From Bradyrhizobium guangxiense (lineage in GTDB: Bacteria; Pseudomonadota; Alphaproteobacteria; Rhizobiales; Xanthobacteraceae), in assembly GCF_004114915.1 (NCBI RefSeq), contig NZ_CP022219.1:4122501-4186500 (forward strand): a stretch of DNA of 64,000 nucleotides. The letters run 5' to 3'. The notes below the pieces were generated by a model. It saw nothing but the letters and a program-made list of their open reading frames with translations. It did no database searches and was not told the origin of the DNA. Below, piece by piece: positions 43,682-52,023 of this stretch. The translations under genes and the position numbers were made by a program. The first letter of the stretch is position 1. The number at the start of each line of letters is the position of its first letter.

Positions 43682-44815
43682 ATGAGCTGGCGAATTCTGG
43701 CATGGAGCGCGCTCGGCTGCGTGGCGCTGCTGGTGGCGATCGGCGGAACCTGGCTGTCCCTGCTGCCTGGCTCGCCGGCCCGCGGAGCCGCGCCTGCGAT
43801 ATCCAAGGACGAGAGCGAGGCGACGCTTGCGGCGCTGAAGCCGCCGAAGCGCAAGCGTCCGCTGATCGCCATCGTCGGCATCAACGACATGAGCGAGACG
43901 ACCGACTATCTGATGCCCTACGGCATCCTCGCGCGCGCCGACATCGCCGAAGTCCTCACATTGGCGACGCAGCCCGGACCCGTTGCCCTCTATCCCGCGC
44001 TGAGGGTGCAGCCGCACGCGACCATCGCCGAGTTCGATGCGGCGCATCCTGATGGCGCCGATTACGTCATCGTGCCGGCGATGAGCCGTGAAGACGATGC
44101 CGTGGCCTTGCAGTGGATCAGAAGCCAGGCCGGCAAGGGCGCGATCGTCATCGGCGTCTGCGTCGGCGCCAAGGTCGTCGCCAACACCGGGCTGCTTGAC
44201 GGCCGGCAGGCCACCACGCACTGGTACTCCGTGCGCGACCTGCAAAAGCATTCCGCGATCCGCTATGTCGCGGACCGCAGGCTGGTGGTCGACCGCGGCG
44301 TCGCGACGACGACCGGCATCACTGCGTCCATGCCGATGGCGCTGACCCTGGTCGAGGCCATCGCCGGCCGGGCCAAGGCGGAGGCGGTCGCTCGCGAGAT
44401 CGGTCTTGCGCAGTGGGATGCGCGCCACCGCAGCGAGGCGTTCCAGTTCACACGCCCCTTCGCGCTGACGGCGATCGCCAACACGCTCGCCTTCTGGAAC
44501 CGCGAGCAGCTCGGAATCGCGCTGACGCCAGGGATCGACGAAGTGTCGCTCGCGCTGATCGCCGATGCGTGGTCGCGCACCTATCGCTCGCGTGCCCTCA
44601 CCTTCGCGGCCAATGCGGAGGCGCAGACGAGTCGCGGCGGTCTTCGCATCCTGCCCGACAAGGTCGCAACCGACTGGCCGGCGAAACAGACGCCGCCGGC
44701 CGCAGTCGACCTGCCGCCGGCTCGCGCATTGGACCAGACGTTGCACGCCATCGATGCGCGTTACGGTTCACGCACGGCCGACTTCGTCGCGATGCAGCTC
44801 GAATATCCGAGATAA
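43682..44815 (+). CDS. DJ-1/PfpI-family protein with N-terminal membrane anchor
   Basis: A 377-residue protein: one N-terminal membrane helix (AWSALGCVALLVAIGGTWLSLL), then a DJ-1/PfpI (class I glutaminase-like) domain of about residues 60-235 with the Cys nucleophile in VIGVCVGAKVVANTG and ATTHWYS. The usual AraC DNA-binding domain of GlxA-type regulators is missing; the C-terminal part is a unique extension (about 240-377). It may be a membrane-bound sensor or amidase. The ATG at 43682 follows GGGTGA. Confidence 0.82.
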   Translation: MSWRILAWSALGCVALLVAIGGTWLSLLPGSPARGAAPAISKDESEATLAALKPPKRKRPLIAIVGINDMSETTDYLMPYGILARADIAEVLTLATQPGPVALYPALRVQPHATIAEFDAAHPDGADYVIVPAMSREDDAVALQWIRSQAGKGAIVIGVCVGAKVVANTGLLDGRQATTHWYSVRDLQKHSAIRYVADRRLVVDRGVATTTGITASMPMALTLVEAIAGRAKAEAVAREIGLAQWDARHRSEAFQFTRPFALTAIANTLAFWNREQLGIALTPGIDEVSLALIADAWSRTYRSRALTFAANAEAQTSRGGLRILPDKVATDWPAKQTPPAAVDLPPARALDQTLHAIDARYGSRTADFVAMQLEYPR

Positions 44816-44879
44816 GGACACGGCAGCGCGCCGATCCTCGCCTGCGACAGCCGGCGCGCCGTGTCTGCGTCGAGGGGCG

Positions 44880-45266
44880 TTACGGCATCGCCAGATGCCA
44901 GGCACCGTTCAGGAAGCCGTCGCCGGTGACATCGCCGGGCTTCTGGTCCTTGGCAAAGGTGTAGAGCGGCTTGCCCTTGTAGGCCCATTGCTTGGAGCCA
45001 TCGTCGCGCGTGATGATGGTGTAGCCGTCGCCGGCGGTGTCGCTCGCTTCGGCCTTCAGCACCGGCCAGTTCGTCGCGCACGGACCGTTGCAGGCCGATT
45101 TGCCGTCCGCATCCTTGTCGAAGGTGTAGAGCGTCATGCCCTTGGCATCGGTCAGCACGTTGCCCTTGTCGGTCTTGCCGGTCTTGGCCGGCGGCGCGGC
45201 GAAGGCTGTGGGAACGATCGCGAGCGAAAGTGCGAGCGTCAGCGCGAGGCGGATCGAGAACGTCAT
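44880..45266 (-). CDS. Secreted lipoprotein-like protein, Yx(FWY)xxD repeat type
   Basis: A 128-residue exported protein with a signal peptide (RLALTLALSLAIVPTAFA). The mature part has two related motifs: LTDAKGMTLYTFDKDADGKSAC and WAYKGKPLYTFAKDQKPGD, typical of the COG4315 family; the Cys pair SACNGPCATNWP lies between them. Members are small periplasmic or lipid-anchored proteins of unknown function. The ATG at 45266 follows AGGAG. Oriented against the flanking DJ-1 gene. Confidence 0.88.
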   Translation of the reverse strand: MTFSIRLALTLALSLAIVPTAFAAPPAKTGKTDKGNVLTDAKGMTLYTFDKDADGKSACNGPCATNWPVLKAEASDTAGDGYTIITRDDGSKQWAYKGKPLYTFAKDQKPGDVTGDGFLNGAWHLAMP

Positions 45267-45412
45267 GATGTCTCCTGTCATGCAATTGGCTTGCATGGAT
45301 AGGACGCCGGGCGAGGCGTCGTATTCCTGAAACGGCGGCCAAGAAATTTTTCGCTGCGCGCGGTGGCGTGGTGGAATAAACTGGATGATGTGAGACGGAA
45401 CGACGGATCGAG

Positions 45413-45919
45413 ATGAGCAAGCCGCATTGGCGCCCCGCGCGCGTAGCCGACTTCCGCGCGATCGCAGCGATCGCAGCGCGGATCCATCCCGATCTCCCTG
45501 AGAGCCCCGAAGTGTTCATGGAGAAGATGCAGCTCTATCCTCCCGGCTGCCGCGTGCTCGTTGCGGGCGATGCGGTCGCCGGTTACGGCCTCGCGCATCC
45601 CTGGACGCAGCACCAGATCCCGCCGCTCGACGGTTTCCTCGGGCGGCTGCCGGAGACTGCAGACTGCCTCTATGTGCACGATGTCGCCGTGCTGCCAGAC
45701 CAGCGCGGCGGCGTTCTGCGCGCTTATATCGCTGAGGTCGAGGAGCTCGCGCGCGCAGCCGGCATCGCGACCCTTGCTCTGGTGTCGGTCTACACCACGC
45801 GGCCGCTGTGGAAACATCTCGGCTTTCGTCCTGTCACCGCAGATGCGGAGCTACACGCAAAGCTCGCCTCCTACGGGCCAGGCGCGACCTATATGCTGCG
45901 CGACCTCGCCGCGGCATAG
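45413..45919 (+). CDS. GNAT-family N-acetyltransferase
   Basis: A 168-residue GNAT fold. Seen: MSKPHWRPARVADFRAIAAIAARIHP (strand 1 and helices 1-2) and the acetyl-CoA region DVAVLPDQRGGVLRAYIAEVEELARAAG (variant of the Q/RxxGxG/A loop), then LALVSVYTTRPLWKHLGFRPV. The acceptor is unknown. The ATG at 45413 is the only good start. Confidence 0.88.
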   Translation: MSKPHWRPARVADFRAIAAIAARIHPDLPESPEVFMEKMQLYPPGCRVLVAGDAVAGYGLAHPWTQHQIPPLDGFLGRLPETADCLYVHDVAVLPDQRGGVLRAYIAEVEELARAAGIATLALVSVYTTRPLWKHLGFRPVTADAELHAKLASYGPGATYMLRDLAAA

Positions 45920-46044
45920 CCCCCTCTCCGCCGGGCCGGCTCACGCGGGCGTGAAGTCGCCCCCTCGAACCGGGTCCGGGCGGGCCCCGTCGAAGGGGTG
46001 TGCGAGCCGTTCCGGTCTCGCCGAATCGAGGCTGGAGAAAATCC

Positions 46045-46356
46045 ATGAAGCTCACATTGTCGAAAGTTGTCTTTGCTGCATGCGTTGCGACGAGCGCGTT
46101 CGCAACGACCGGCGCCAACGCGGCGCCACATCGAACCGATGGCTGCCAGTTCGCCTTCTTCGAAAGCTGCGGCATCGTCGCGGAGTCGTCGACCCCTGGC
46201 CGCGCACGCCGCCTGGTCGGTCGCATCGCCAACGATACCTCGCCCACCTACATGAAGCAGACCGACCCGCGCTACAGCTCGTCGATGCGCGACGCCGGCG
46301 GCGGCGGAGGTGGTGGTGGCGGCGGAGGTGGTGGCGGTGGCGGCGGCGGCCGCTGA
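46045..46356 (+). CDS. Secreted protein with 18-glycine C-terminal tract
   Basis: A 103-residue precursor with a signal peptide (KLTLSKVVFAACVATSAFATTGANA), a short mature domain with Cys in DGCQFAFFESCGIVAE, and a run of 18 Gly codons (46295-46348) before a final Arg and stop. The Gly run mixes GGC, GGT and GGA, so it is not a simple DNA slip of one codon. It could be a flexible spacer or phase-variable tail. GGAGAAAA precedes the ATG at 46045. Unknown function. Confidence 0.7.
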   Translation: MKLTLSKVVFAACVATSAFATTGANAAPHRTDGCQFAFFESCGIVAESSTPGRARRLVGRIANDTSPTYMKQTDPRYSSSMRDAGGGGGGGGGGGGGGGGGGR

Positions 46357-46378
46357 ACTCACACCTGACCCTTCGGGT

Positions 46379-46410
46379 GATGCCGCCGGCACGATCCGGC
46401 GGCATCATTT
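46379..46410. terminator. Hairpin between convergent genes
   Basis: Eleven-base perfect arms (46379-46389 and 46396-46406, GATGCCGCCGG with its complement) and a six-base loop, between the glycine-tail gene and the helicase stop at 46435. Only a short T-rich stretch (CATTTCC) follows, so termination on the plus strand is plausible but unproven. Confidence 0.5.
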
Positions 46411-46434
46411 CCGTCCGTGCTGAACGGTGCCAGT

Positions 46435-48372
46435 TCAGCCGCGATGCTTTTTCTTCTTCAGCTTCTTTCCGGGCGCGCCCTTCGCGGGCCACGGTGTAAC
46501 CGACGGCTCGGCGCGACCCGGCTTGTTCTTGTGCTTCTTCTGACCGAAAGACGGAGCATCGTCGAATTTCGGCGCGCGCTCGCCGTGAGGCTTGCTGCGT
46601 GGCCTGAATTCACTTTTGTCGCGCGGACGATCGTCGCGACGTTCACGGTGATCGCTGTCGCGGCCCTCGCGCCGAGGCGCGTGTGACCGCTCTTCCAAAG
46701 GCTCCTGCCGTGGTGCGTCCGCCATCGGGTCGATGCGGATGCTGTCTTCCTTGTCGGGACGCTTGATCTTTGCGGCAAAGGACTCTGCGACCCGCTCGGA
46801 AATCTCGAACTCGGTGGTGGTGTCCATGATCTTGATGGCGCCGATATCACGCTTGTCGATGCCGCCACGACGGCAGATCATCGGCAGCAGCCAGCGCGCC
46901 TCCGCATTCTTGCGTCGACCGATCGCGGCGCGGAACCAGACGCTGCCCTCCGCCATGCCGTGCTTCGACGGCTTCCCGGATTTCGATCGCGGCTTGCCGG
47001 GACGATCGTCGCCGCCTTCAAATCTGTCGCGCCCGCGCTCGTCGCGCGGCCGGCTGGGTCGCTCGCCGGGATCGATGATGTCTTCCGGCGCCGGCAGCCG
47101 TGCGCGATAAAGCCGCGCCAGCGCCGCCGCGATGTCCTCGGCCGACCGCTCGGCCAGGAGCGCCTGCGCCAATGCGAGATCGTCAGCCGTCGTTTCCTCG
47201 GTGAACAACACGTCCTTCATGCGCTCATGATCGAGTTTGCGGATTTCATCCGCCTGCGGCGCCGTGCCCCAGGCCGCCTCGATGCCTGAGAGATTGAGCA
47301 GCAGCTCCGCACGCCGCCGGCGGGCGGGCGGCACCAGCAGGACGCTTGTCCCCTTTCGACCCGCGCGCCCGGTGCGGCCCGAGCGGTGCTGCATCACCTC
47401 GGCGTCGTTGGGCAGGTCCGCATGAATGACGAGGTCGAGGCTCGGCAGATCGATGCCGCGGGCGGCGACGTCGGTCGCGACGCAAACGCGCGCGCGCCCG
47501 TCCCGCAGCGACTGCAGCGCCAGGGTGCGCTCGTTCTGCGTCAATTCGCCCGAGAGCGCGACGACCGAAAAGCCGCGCTCCAGCAGCGCCGCCTGCAAAT
47601 GCCTGACCGCATCGCGCGTGCTGCAGAATACCAGCGCGCTCGGCGCCTCGTAGAAGCGCAGCACGTTGACGACGGCATGCTCGACGTCGGCGGGCGCGAT
47701 GCGGATCGCGCGGGACTCGATGTCGGCATGACCCCCCTCGTCACCGGCGACCTCGATCCGGAATGCGTCGCGCTGATATTGCCGCGCCAGCGCGACGATG
47801 CCGCGTGGGAACGTCGCCGAGAACAGCAGGGTACGGCGCGTCTCCGGCGTGGTCTCGAGGATGAATTCCATGTCCTCGCGAAAGCCGAGATTGAGCATCT
47901 CGTCGGCCTCGTCGAGCACGACCGCCTTCAATTCCGAGATGTCGAGGCGGCCGCGACGCAAGTGGTCGCAGAGCCGGCCGGGCGTACCGACGACGATATG
48001 GGCGCCGGCCGCCAGTTCGCGCTGCTCGCGGCGCGGGTCCATGCCGCCGACGCAGGAGACCACGCGCCCACCCGCATGCCCGTAGAGCCAGGCGAGCTCG
48101 CGCTGAACCTGCATCGCGAGCTCGCGGGTCGGCGCCACGATCAGGGCGAGCGGTGCGGCTGCCGCCCCGAACCGCTCGGCGTCATCGAGGAGATCTTTCG
48201 CGATCGCCAGTCCATAAGCGACGGTCTTGCCGGAGCCGGTCTGGGCCGAGACCAGAAGGTCGCGGCTGGTCGCTTCGTGGGCGAGCACGGCGTGCTGGAC
48301 GGGGGTCAGTGAATCATAGTTCCGCTCGGCCAAAGCGCGGGCGAGCGGCGGGGTCAGGGCCGGAAGAGACAC
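46435..48372 (-). CDS. DEAD-box RNA helicase with DbpA-type RNA-binding domain
   Basis: A 645-residue ATP-dependent RNA helicase. Motifs: Q-motif TPVQHAVLAH, motif I SAQTGSGKTVAY, PTRELAMQV, DEAD in VVLDEADEMLNLGF, SAT in LLFSATFPRG, and HRSGRTGRAGR in domain 2. A DbpA-like RNA-binding domain (about residues 480-555, GSVWFRAAIGRRKNAEARWLL) and a charged, basic Arg/Lys tail follow. It likely acts in ribosome assembly or RNA turnover in the cold. GTG at 48372. Confidence 0.95.
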   Translation of the reverse strand: MSLPALTPPLARALAERNYDSLTPVQHAVLAHEATSRDLLVSAQTGSGKTVAYGLAIAKDLLDDAERFGAAAAPLALIVAPTRELAMQVQRELAWLYGHAGGRVVSCVGGMDPRREQRELAAGAHIVVGTPGRLCDHLRRGRLDISELKAVVLDEADEMLNLGFREDMEFILETTPETRRTLLFSATFPRGIVALARQYQRDAFRIEVAGDEGGHADIESRAIRIAPADVEHAVVNVLRFYEAPSALVFCSTRDAVRHLQAALLERGFSVVALSGELTQNERTLALQSLRDGRARVCVATDVAARGIDLPSLDLVIHADLPNDAEVMQHRSGRTGRAGRKGTSVLLVPPARRRRAELLLNLSGIEAAWGTAPQADEIRKLDHERMKDVLFTEETTADDLALAQALLAERSAEDIAAALARLYRARLPAPEDIIDPGERPSRPRDERGRDRFEGGDDRPGKPRSKSGKPSKHGMAEGSVWFRAAIGRRKNAEARWLLPMICRRGGIDKRDIGAIKIMDTTTEFEISERVAESFAAKIKRPDKEDSIRIDPMADAPRQEPLEERSHAPRREGRDSDHRERRDDRPRDKSEFRPRSKPHGERAPKFDDAPSFGQKKHKNKPGRAEPSVTPWPAKGAPGKKLKKKKHRG

Positions 48373-48619
48373 GGGATGGGAAACCTTGGTTAATTCAGGC
48401 GCGCAAACGGCGGACCGGCGGGCCTAAAGCTGACGTGCGCGGCGAACGGCCCGGCCGCACGCTGGATTTGATCTGGGCGCTCTTTACGCCAAGAGCCCGG
48501 AAATCACCATGCCTATCATGCATGGCTTCGCCAAGAGAGCCGCGCCTTAGAGGTTGCAGGGGACTTTTGCCGCCACCTCCACTAACTTAAGACCAACCGG
48601 ATCGCATGGGAATGACCGC

Positions 48620-49133
48620 GTGACGTCCTCCGCCAAACGCAGCTGCGGCGACTGCACGCTCTGCTGCAAGGTGATGGCCATCGAGGCGACGGCGAAGCCG
48701 GCGAGCGCCTGGTGCCAGCCATTGCAGGCCCGGCCGCGGCTGCGCGATCTACACCACGCGACCACGTGAATGTGAGGACTTCGCCTGCCTTTGGCTGGTC
48801 AACGACCTCCTCGACGAGCGCTGGAAGCCGAGCCGGTCAAAACTCGTCCTGACCACGTCCGAAGACGGCATAGAGGTCCGGTACGACGCGGGCTCCCCCA
48901 ACGCCTGGCGACGGGAGCCCTACGCCGGTGACATCCGCGCATGGGCGGCGGAGGGCGAGCGCAACGACATGACAGTGGTCGTGATCGTCGGCCGGCGGAT
49001 GATCCTGATCGCGCCGGATCGCGAGTTCGACCTCGGCATTGTCGAGCCGGACGAACGGATCGTAAGGGAGCTCGATGGGACGAGAGTGGTGGGCGCGACG
49101 GTTGTAAAGGAAAGCGGGGCCGATCGCACCTAG
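48620..49133 (+). pseudogene. YkgJ-type cysteine-cluster protein gene with an apparent one-base insertion
   Basis: Starting at the GTG 48620, the frame reads SSAKRSCGDCTLCCKVMAIE then WCQ, where the family pattern CxxCxxxC...WCxHCxPGxGCxIYxxRPxxCxxFxC begins. After WCQ the frame shifts: the next frame reads HCRPGRGCAIYTTRPRECEDFACLWLV and stays open to the stop at 49131-49133. Removing one C of the CC at 48719-48720 joins both parts into an intact 170-residue protein. Intact relatives probably bind metal through the cysteine cluster. Either a real pseudogene or a sequencing or assembly error. Confidence 0.75.
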
Positions 49134-49207
49134 CTGGTGCTCGTCCTGCCGACCGATGTTAGATCTGTCCGGCCAGCCGAGTTCAGGCGACGTAGTAGGA
49201 GCACACG

Positions 49208-49948
49208 ATGCGATTGGCAGTCATTTCCGATATCCACGGCAACCTTGCTGCGTTGGAGGCCGTGCTGGCCGACATCAAGGCGCAGGGCGTCGATCGTACG
49301 GTGAACCTCGGCGACTGCGTCACCAGCCCGTTGTGGCCGAAAGAGACTTTCGAAGCTCTGCAATCGCTCTCGTTGCCGACCGTGCGCGGAAACCATGACC
49401 GCTGGATCGAAGAGTTTCCGGACGACAAGCTTTCGCCGGCCGGCCTGTTTGCGCGTCGCGCATTGACCGCGGAGCAACGTCGGGCGCTCCACGGCCTGCC
49501 TTCCCGCCTGCAGCTGGACGAGGGAATTCTGGCCTGCCACGGCACGCCCGAAGACGATACGGCGTGTCTGCTGGAGGAATCACTCGACGACGGCCGCTTC
49601 GTGCCGGCACGCCGCGAGGTGTTGGCGACGCGCCTCGCGAGCGAGCCGACGGCGCGCGTCGTGCTGTGTGGCCATAGCCACCGTCAGGCCGCGGTCCACG
49701 GACCTCGCGACTGCCTTGTTCTCAATCCCGGAAGCGTCGGTTGCCCCGTCTTCGCGGACATTCCGTTTGCCGCAAAGCTCGAGTACCGCTCGCCTCACGC
49801 ACGCTACGCGATACTCACAAAGAAAAAGAGGGGCTGGCGGGTCGAACTCCTGGCCCTCGAATATGATTGGGAAGCCGCAGCGGCGCGTGCGCTCGCCAAC
49901 AACCGTCCCGAATGGGCGCAGGCCATGTTGTCCGGATACGTCAAATAG
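49208..49948 (+). CDS. Metallophosphoesterase (calcineurin-like)
   Basis: A 246-residue phosphatase of the YfcE/MPPE class. All metal motifs are present: DIHGN (residues 8-12), GDCV in VNLGDCVTSPL, GNHDR in VRGNHDRWIE, a histidine in ILACHGTPEDD, and GHSHR in VVLCGHSHRQA with NPGSVG. It would hydrolyse a phosphodiester or nucleotide using two metal ions; the substrate is unknown. AGGAG seven bases before the ATG at 49208. Confidence 0.93.
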   Translation: MRLAVISDIHGNLAALEAVLADIKAQGVDRTVNLGDCVTSPLWPKETFEALQSLSLPTVRGNHDRWIEEFPDDKLSPAGLFARRALTAEQRRALHGLPSRLQLDEGILACHGTPEDDTACLLEESLDDGRFVPARREVLATRLASEPTARVVLCGHSHRQAAVHGPRDCLVLNPGSVGCPVFADIPFAAKLEYRSPHARYAILTKKKRGWRVELLALEYDWEAAAARALANNRPEWAQAMLSGYVK

Positions 49949-50072
49949 CCCGCTACGGTGACAGTTCCCGAATTCGCTGCGATCCCGCAAGATTCACCGG
50001 TGAACGGCTACGGTCTTGTCGCGCCAGCTCGCGCCCCCAAATCGTGCCTCACGAGACAGCAACGGGTAAAAC

Positions 50073-50426
50073 ATGGCTGACAGCATATCTCTCGCCGACA
50101 AGCTCGCGAGCTTCGAGGATCATTGGTCGCCCCGCACGGTGACGACCTTCAACGATTGCGACGTGATGGTGGTGAAGGTGAAGGGCGAGTTCACCTGGCA
50201 CAAGCACGACGACACCGACGATTTCTTTCTGGTTCTGAAGGGCAAGCTCGACATCGAGTTGCGGGACCGCACCGTGACGCTCGGCCCGGGCGAACTCTAT
50301 GTCGTCGCCAAAGGCGTCGAGCATCGCCCGGTGGCACGCGAAGAGGTTCACCTGCTCCTGATAGAGCCGACAGGGACGCCGAACACCGGCGACAAGGCGA
50401 CCGCGGCAGCGCGCAAGCTCGCGTAG
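50073..50426 (+). CDS. Single cupin-domain protein
   Basis: A 117-residue cupin. Seen: VKGEFTWHKHDDTDDFFLVLKG (His-rich metal site of cupin motif 1; WHKHDD), then LGPGELYVVAKGVEHRPVA (motif 2 with His). The metal ligands are complete, so it may act as a small dioxygenase, isomerase or sensor. No operon partners; the ATG at 50073 follows ACGGGTAAAAC. The substrate is unknown. Confidence 0.9.
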   Translation: MADSISLADKLASFEDHWSPRTVTTFNDCDVMVVKVKGEFTWHKHDDTDDFFLVLKGKLDIELRDRTVTLGPGELYVVAKGVEHRPVAREEVHLLLIEPTGTPNTGDKATAAARKLA

Positions 50427-50450
50427 GACCCGTATGGCAGGCTGGCAACC

Positions 50451-50876
50451 TTAGTCGGCCGGGATGAAGCGAAGCGTGCCTGCCTGTCGCGTCGGCTTGC
50501 CGGTGTCATTGGTGTGATTGACGCCCTCCATGACGGGCACCTCGGCAAAATCGAACGGGCTCACCCCATCGAGGCAGGCGACGTTGACGGCATAGAGGCT
50601 CTGGTCGGACCGGCGCTGGTGGTGGGTGTAGATTCCGCAGCGCGAGCAGAAGAAGTGCTGTGCCGAGCCGGTGTGGAAGCGGTACGTCGTCAGCGCCTCC
50701 TCGCCCTGCAGGAACTTGATCCCGCCCATGGCCGCCATGGCAACCACGGCGCCGCGCATGCGGCAATAGGAGCAGGTGCAGCGGCGGATCGACCTAAAGC
50801 CGTCGCTGAGTGTCACCTCGAAGCGCACCGCGCCACAATGGCACTGGCCGGCTTGAACGTTCGCATCGCTCGCCAT
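50451..50876 (-). CDS. GFA-family (glutathione-dependent formaldehyde-activating enzyme-like) protein
   Basis: A 141-residue GFA/CENP-V fold protein. Zinc cysteines are in GQCHCGAVRF, RRCTCSYCRMRG and FFCSRCGIYTHH, matching the family's metal sites. Members include Gfa, which handles S-hydroxymethylglutathione, but most have unknown substrates. AGGGACC before the ATG at 50876 defines the start; the frame is open upstream to 50930. It is convergent with the cupin gene. Confidence 0.9.
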   Translation of the reverse strand: MASDANVQAGQCHCGAVRFEVTLSDGFRSIRRCTCSYCRMRGAVVAMAAMGGIKFLQGEEALTTYRFHTGSAQHFFCSRCGIYTHHQRRSDQSLYAVNVACLDGVSPFDFAEVPVMEGVNHTNDTGKPTRQAGTLRFIPAD

Positions 50877-50986
50877 GGTCCCTGTATCCCTGATCGGTTC
50901 ATGTCCACGCCCGATCGCTCCGGGGCGCACTGGACTGTCTTAGCGGGGATCGTGCACGAGGGAAGAAAAATTCGCGCGAGCACCCT

Positions 50987-51499
50987 TTAGTCGCGCGAGG
51001 TCGCGAGCCTGCTGAAGCCGTTGACCAGCCTTGCTCTTGCCCGGGCAACGCTGCCCCTCACCGCAAGGCTCACGGTTCGGATCGCGCGCCAGGCTTCGGT
51101 GGCCTGCAGCCAATCCTTTGCGGCGGCGTATTTTCCGTAAGCCCAGGCAAAGGCCGGGATCCGCATCAGCTTGTCGCGCGTGAGGTGGAAGAGGCGCTCG
51201 ACCAGCACCAGCTTGAGCAATTCGCCGACCATGAACGTCACCGCACCGCTCACGACCTGACCGGTTGCAGCGAGGTAGGCAGCCACCGGCTTGACCGGCT
51301 CCAGAATAATGACGGGCACGGAGAACAAAGCGAGTGACGGATAAGGCGGCAGGGACCTGATCCAGCCGCGCAAACGCCTGAAGTCGAAATGCCGCCCGAT
51401 CCAGCGCGCGATCGGCGCCGCCACGGCCATAAAGACCGCATCCACCAGGAAGTAGATCGCGGCCAGGACGTATGTGACTGGTTTCAGGATTTGCTTCAC
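50987..51499 (-). CDS. Conserved membrane protein of unknown function
   Basis: A 170-residue protein with two or three hydrophobic segments (VTYVLAAIYFLVDAVFMAVAAP; SLALFSVPVIILEPVKPVAAYLAA; VVSGAVTFMVGELLKLVLVERLFH) and a basic C-terminal half with several Arg-rich helices. The GTG at 51499 follows GGAGAGG at good spacing. It lies 103 bases after the VOC frameshifted gene in the same direction and may share its transcript. No family is recognised. Confidence 0.75.
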   Translation of the reverse strand: MKQILKPVTYVLAAIYFLVDAVFMAVAAPIARWIGRHFDFRRLRGWIRSLPPYPSLALFSVPVIILEPVKPVAAYLAATGQVVSGAVTFMVGELLKLVLVERLFHLTRDKLMRIPAFAWAYGKYAAAKDWLQATEAWRAIRTVSLAVRGSVARARARLVNGFSRLATSRD

Positions 51500-51602
51500 G
51501 TCACCTCTCCCGCGAAGTGAAAGCCGGAACCGGGGCCTAAGTTTCACCTCCGCGTGGATACTTCGAGGCAGCCACCGGGAACTTTTGGGGCACGGCCTGC
51601 GC

Positions 51603-52015
51603 TCAGATCTCTGCATAGACCTCCAGCAGATTGCCGTCGGGGTCGCGGAAGAACAACGTGCGGTGGCCGAAGGACTGGTCGTCGGGGGCGACACCAGCGC
51701 CACGCCCTGCCGCACGAGTTCGTCGGCGCAGGCATCGACCTCGGCTGCGGAGACTTTGAAGGCCAGCTGCAGCGAGGCGCTGCCCGCCGGCGTCGGTGCA
51801 TCGCCGGCGGTGCGGCTCCGCCGTGCCAGCGCCAGCGTATTGCTGCCGATGCCGTACTCGATCCAGTTCGGCGACAGCTCGCGCAGCAGGGGTAGTGCGA
51901 CCACGTCCTCATAGAAGCGGCGCATCGCGGCCATGTCGCGCACGAAGATGACGGTGTAGTCGATCGCGCGGATGGCGCTGAAGGGGGAGCGGGTTCGTCT
52001 CAACTGCGGCTCCAT
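51603..52015 (-). pseudogene. VOC (glyoxalase-fold) protein gene with an apparent one-base deletion
   Basis: The frame from the ATG at 52015 reads a vicinal-oxygen-chelate domain: DYTVIFVRDMAAMRRFYEDV, LALARRSRTAGDAPTPAG, and LVRQGVALVSPP. It then shifts: the expected closing part DDQSFGHRTLFFRDPDGNLLEVYAEI is in the next frame, ending at a stop at 51603-51605. Adding one base to the five-G run on the plus strand at 51684-51688 restores it. The annotated open frame continues wrongly into the following gene. Pseudogene or sequence error. Intact relatives are glyoxalase/bleomycin-resistance-like enzymes. Confidence 0.78.
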
Positions 52016-52023
52016 CGGCGATT

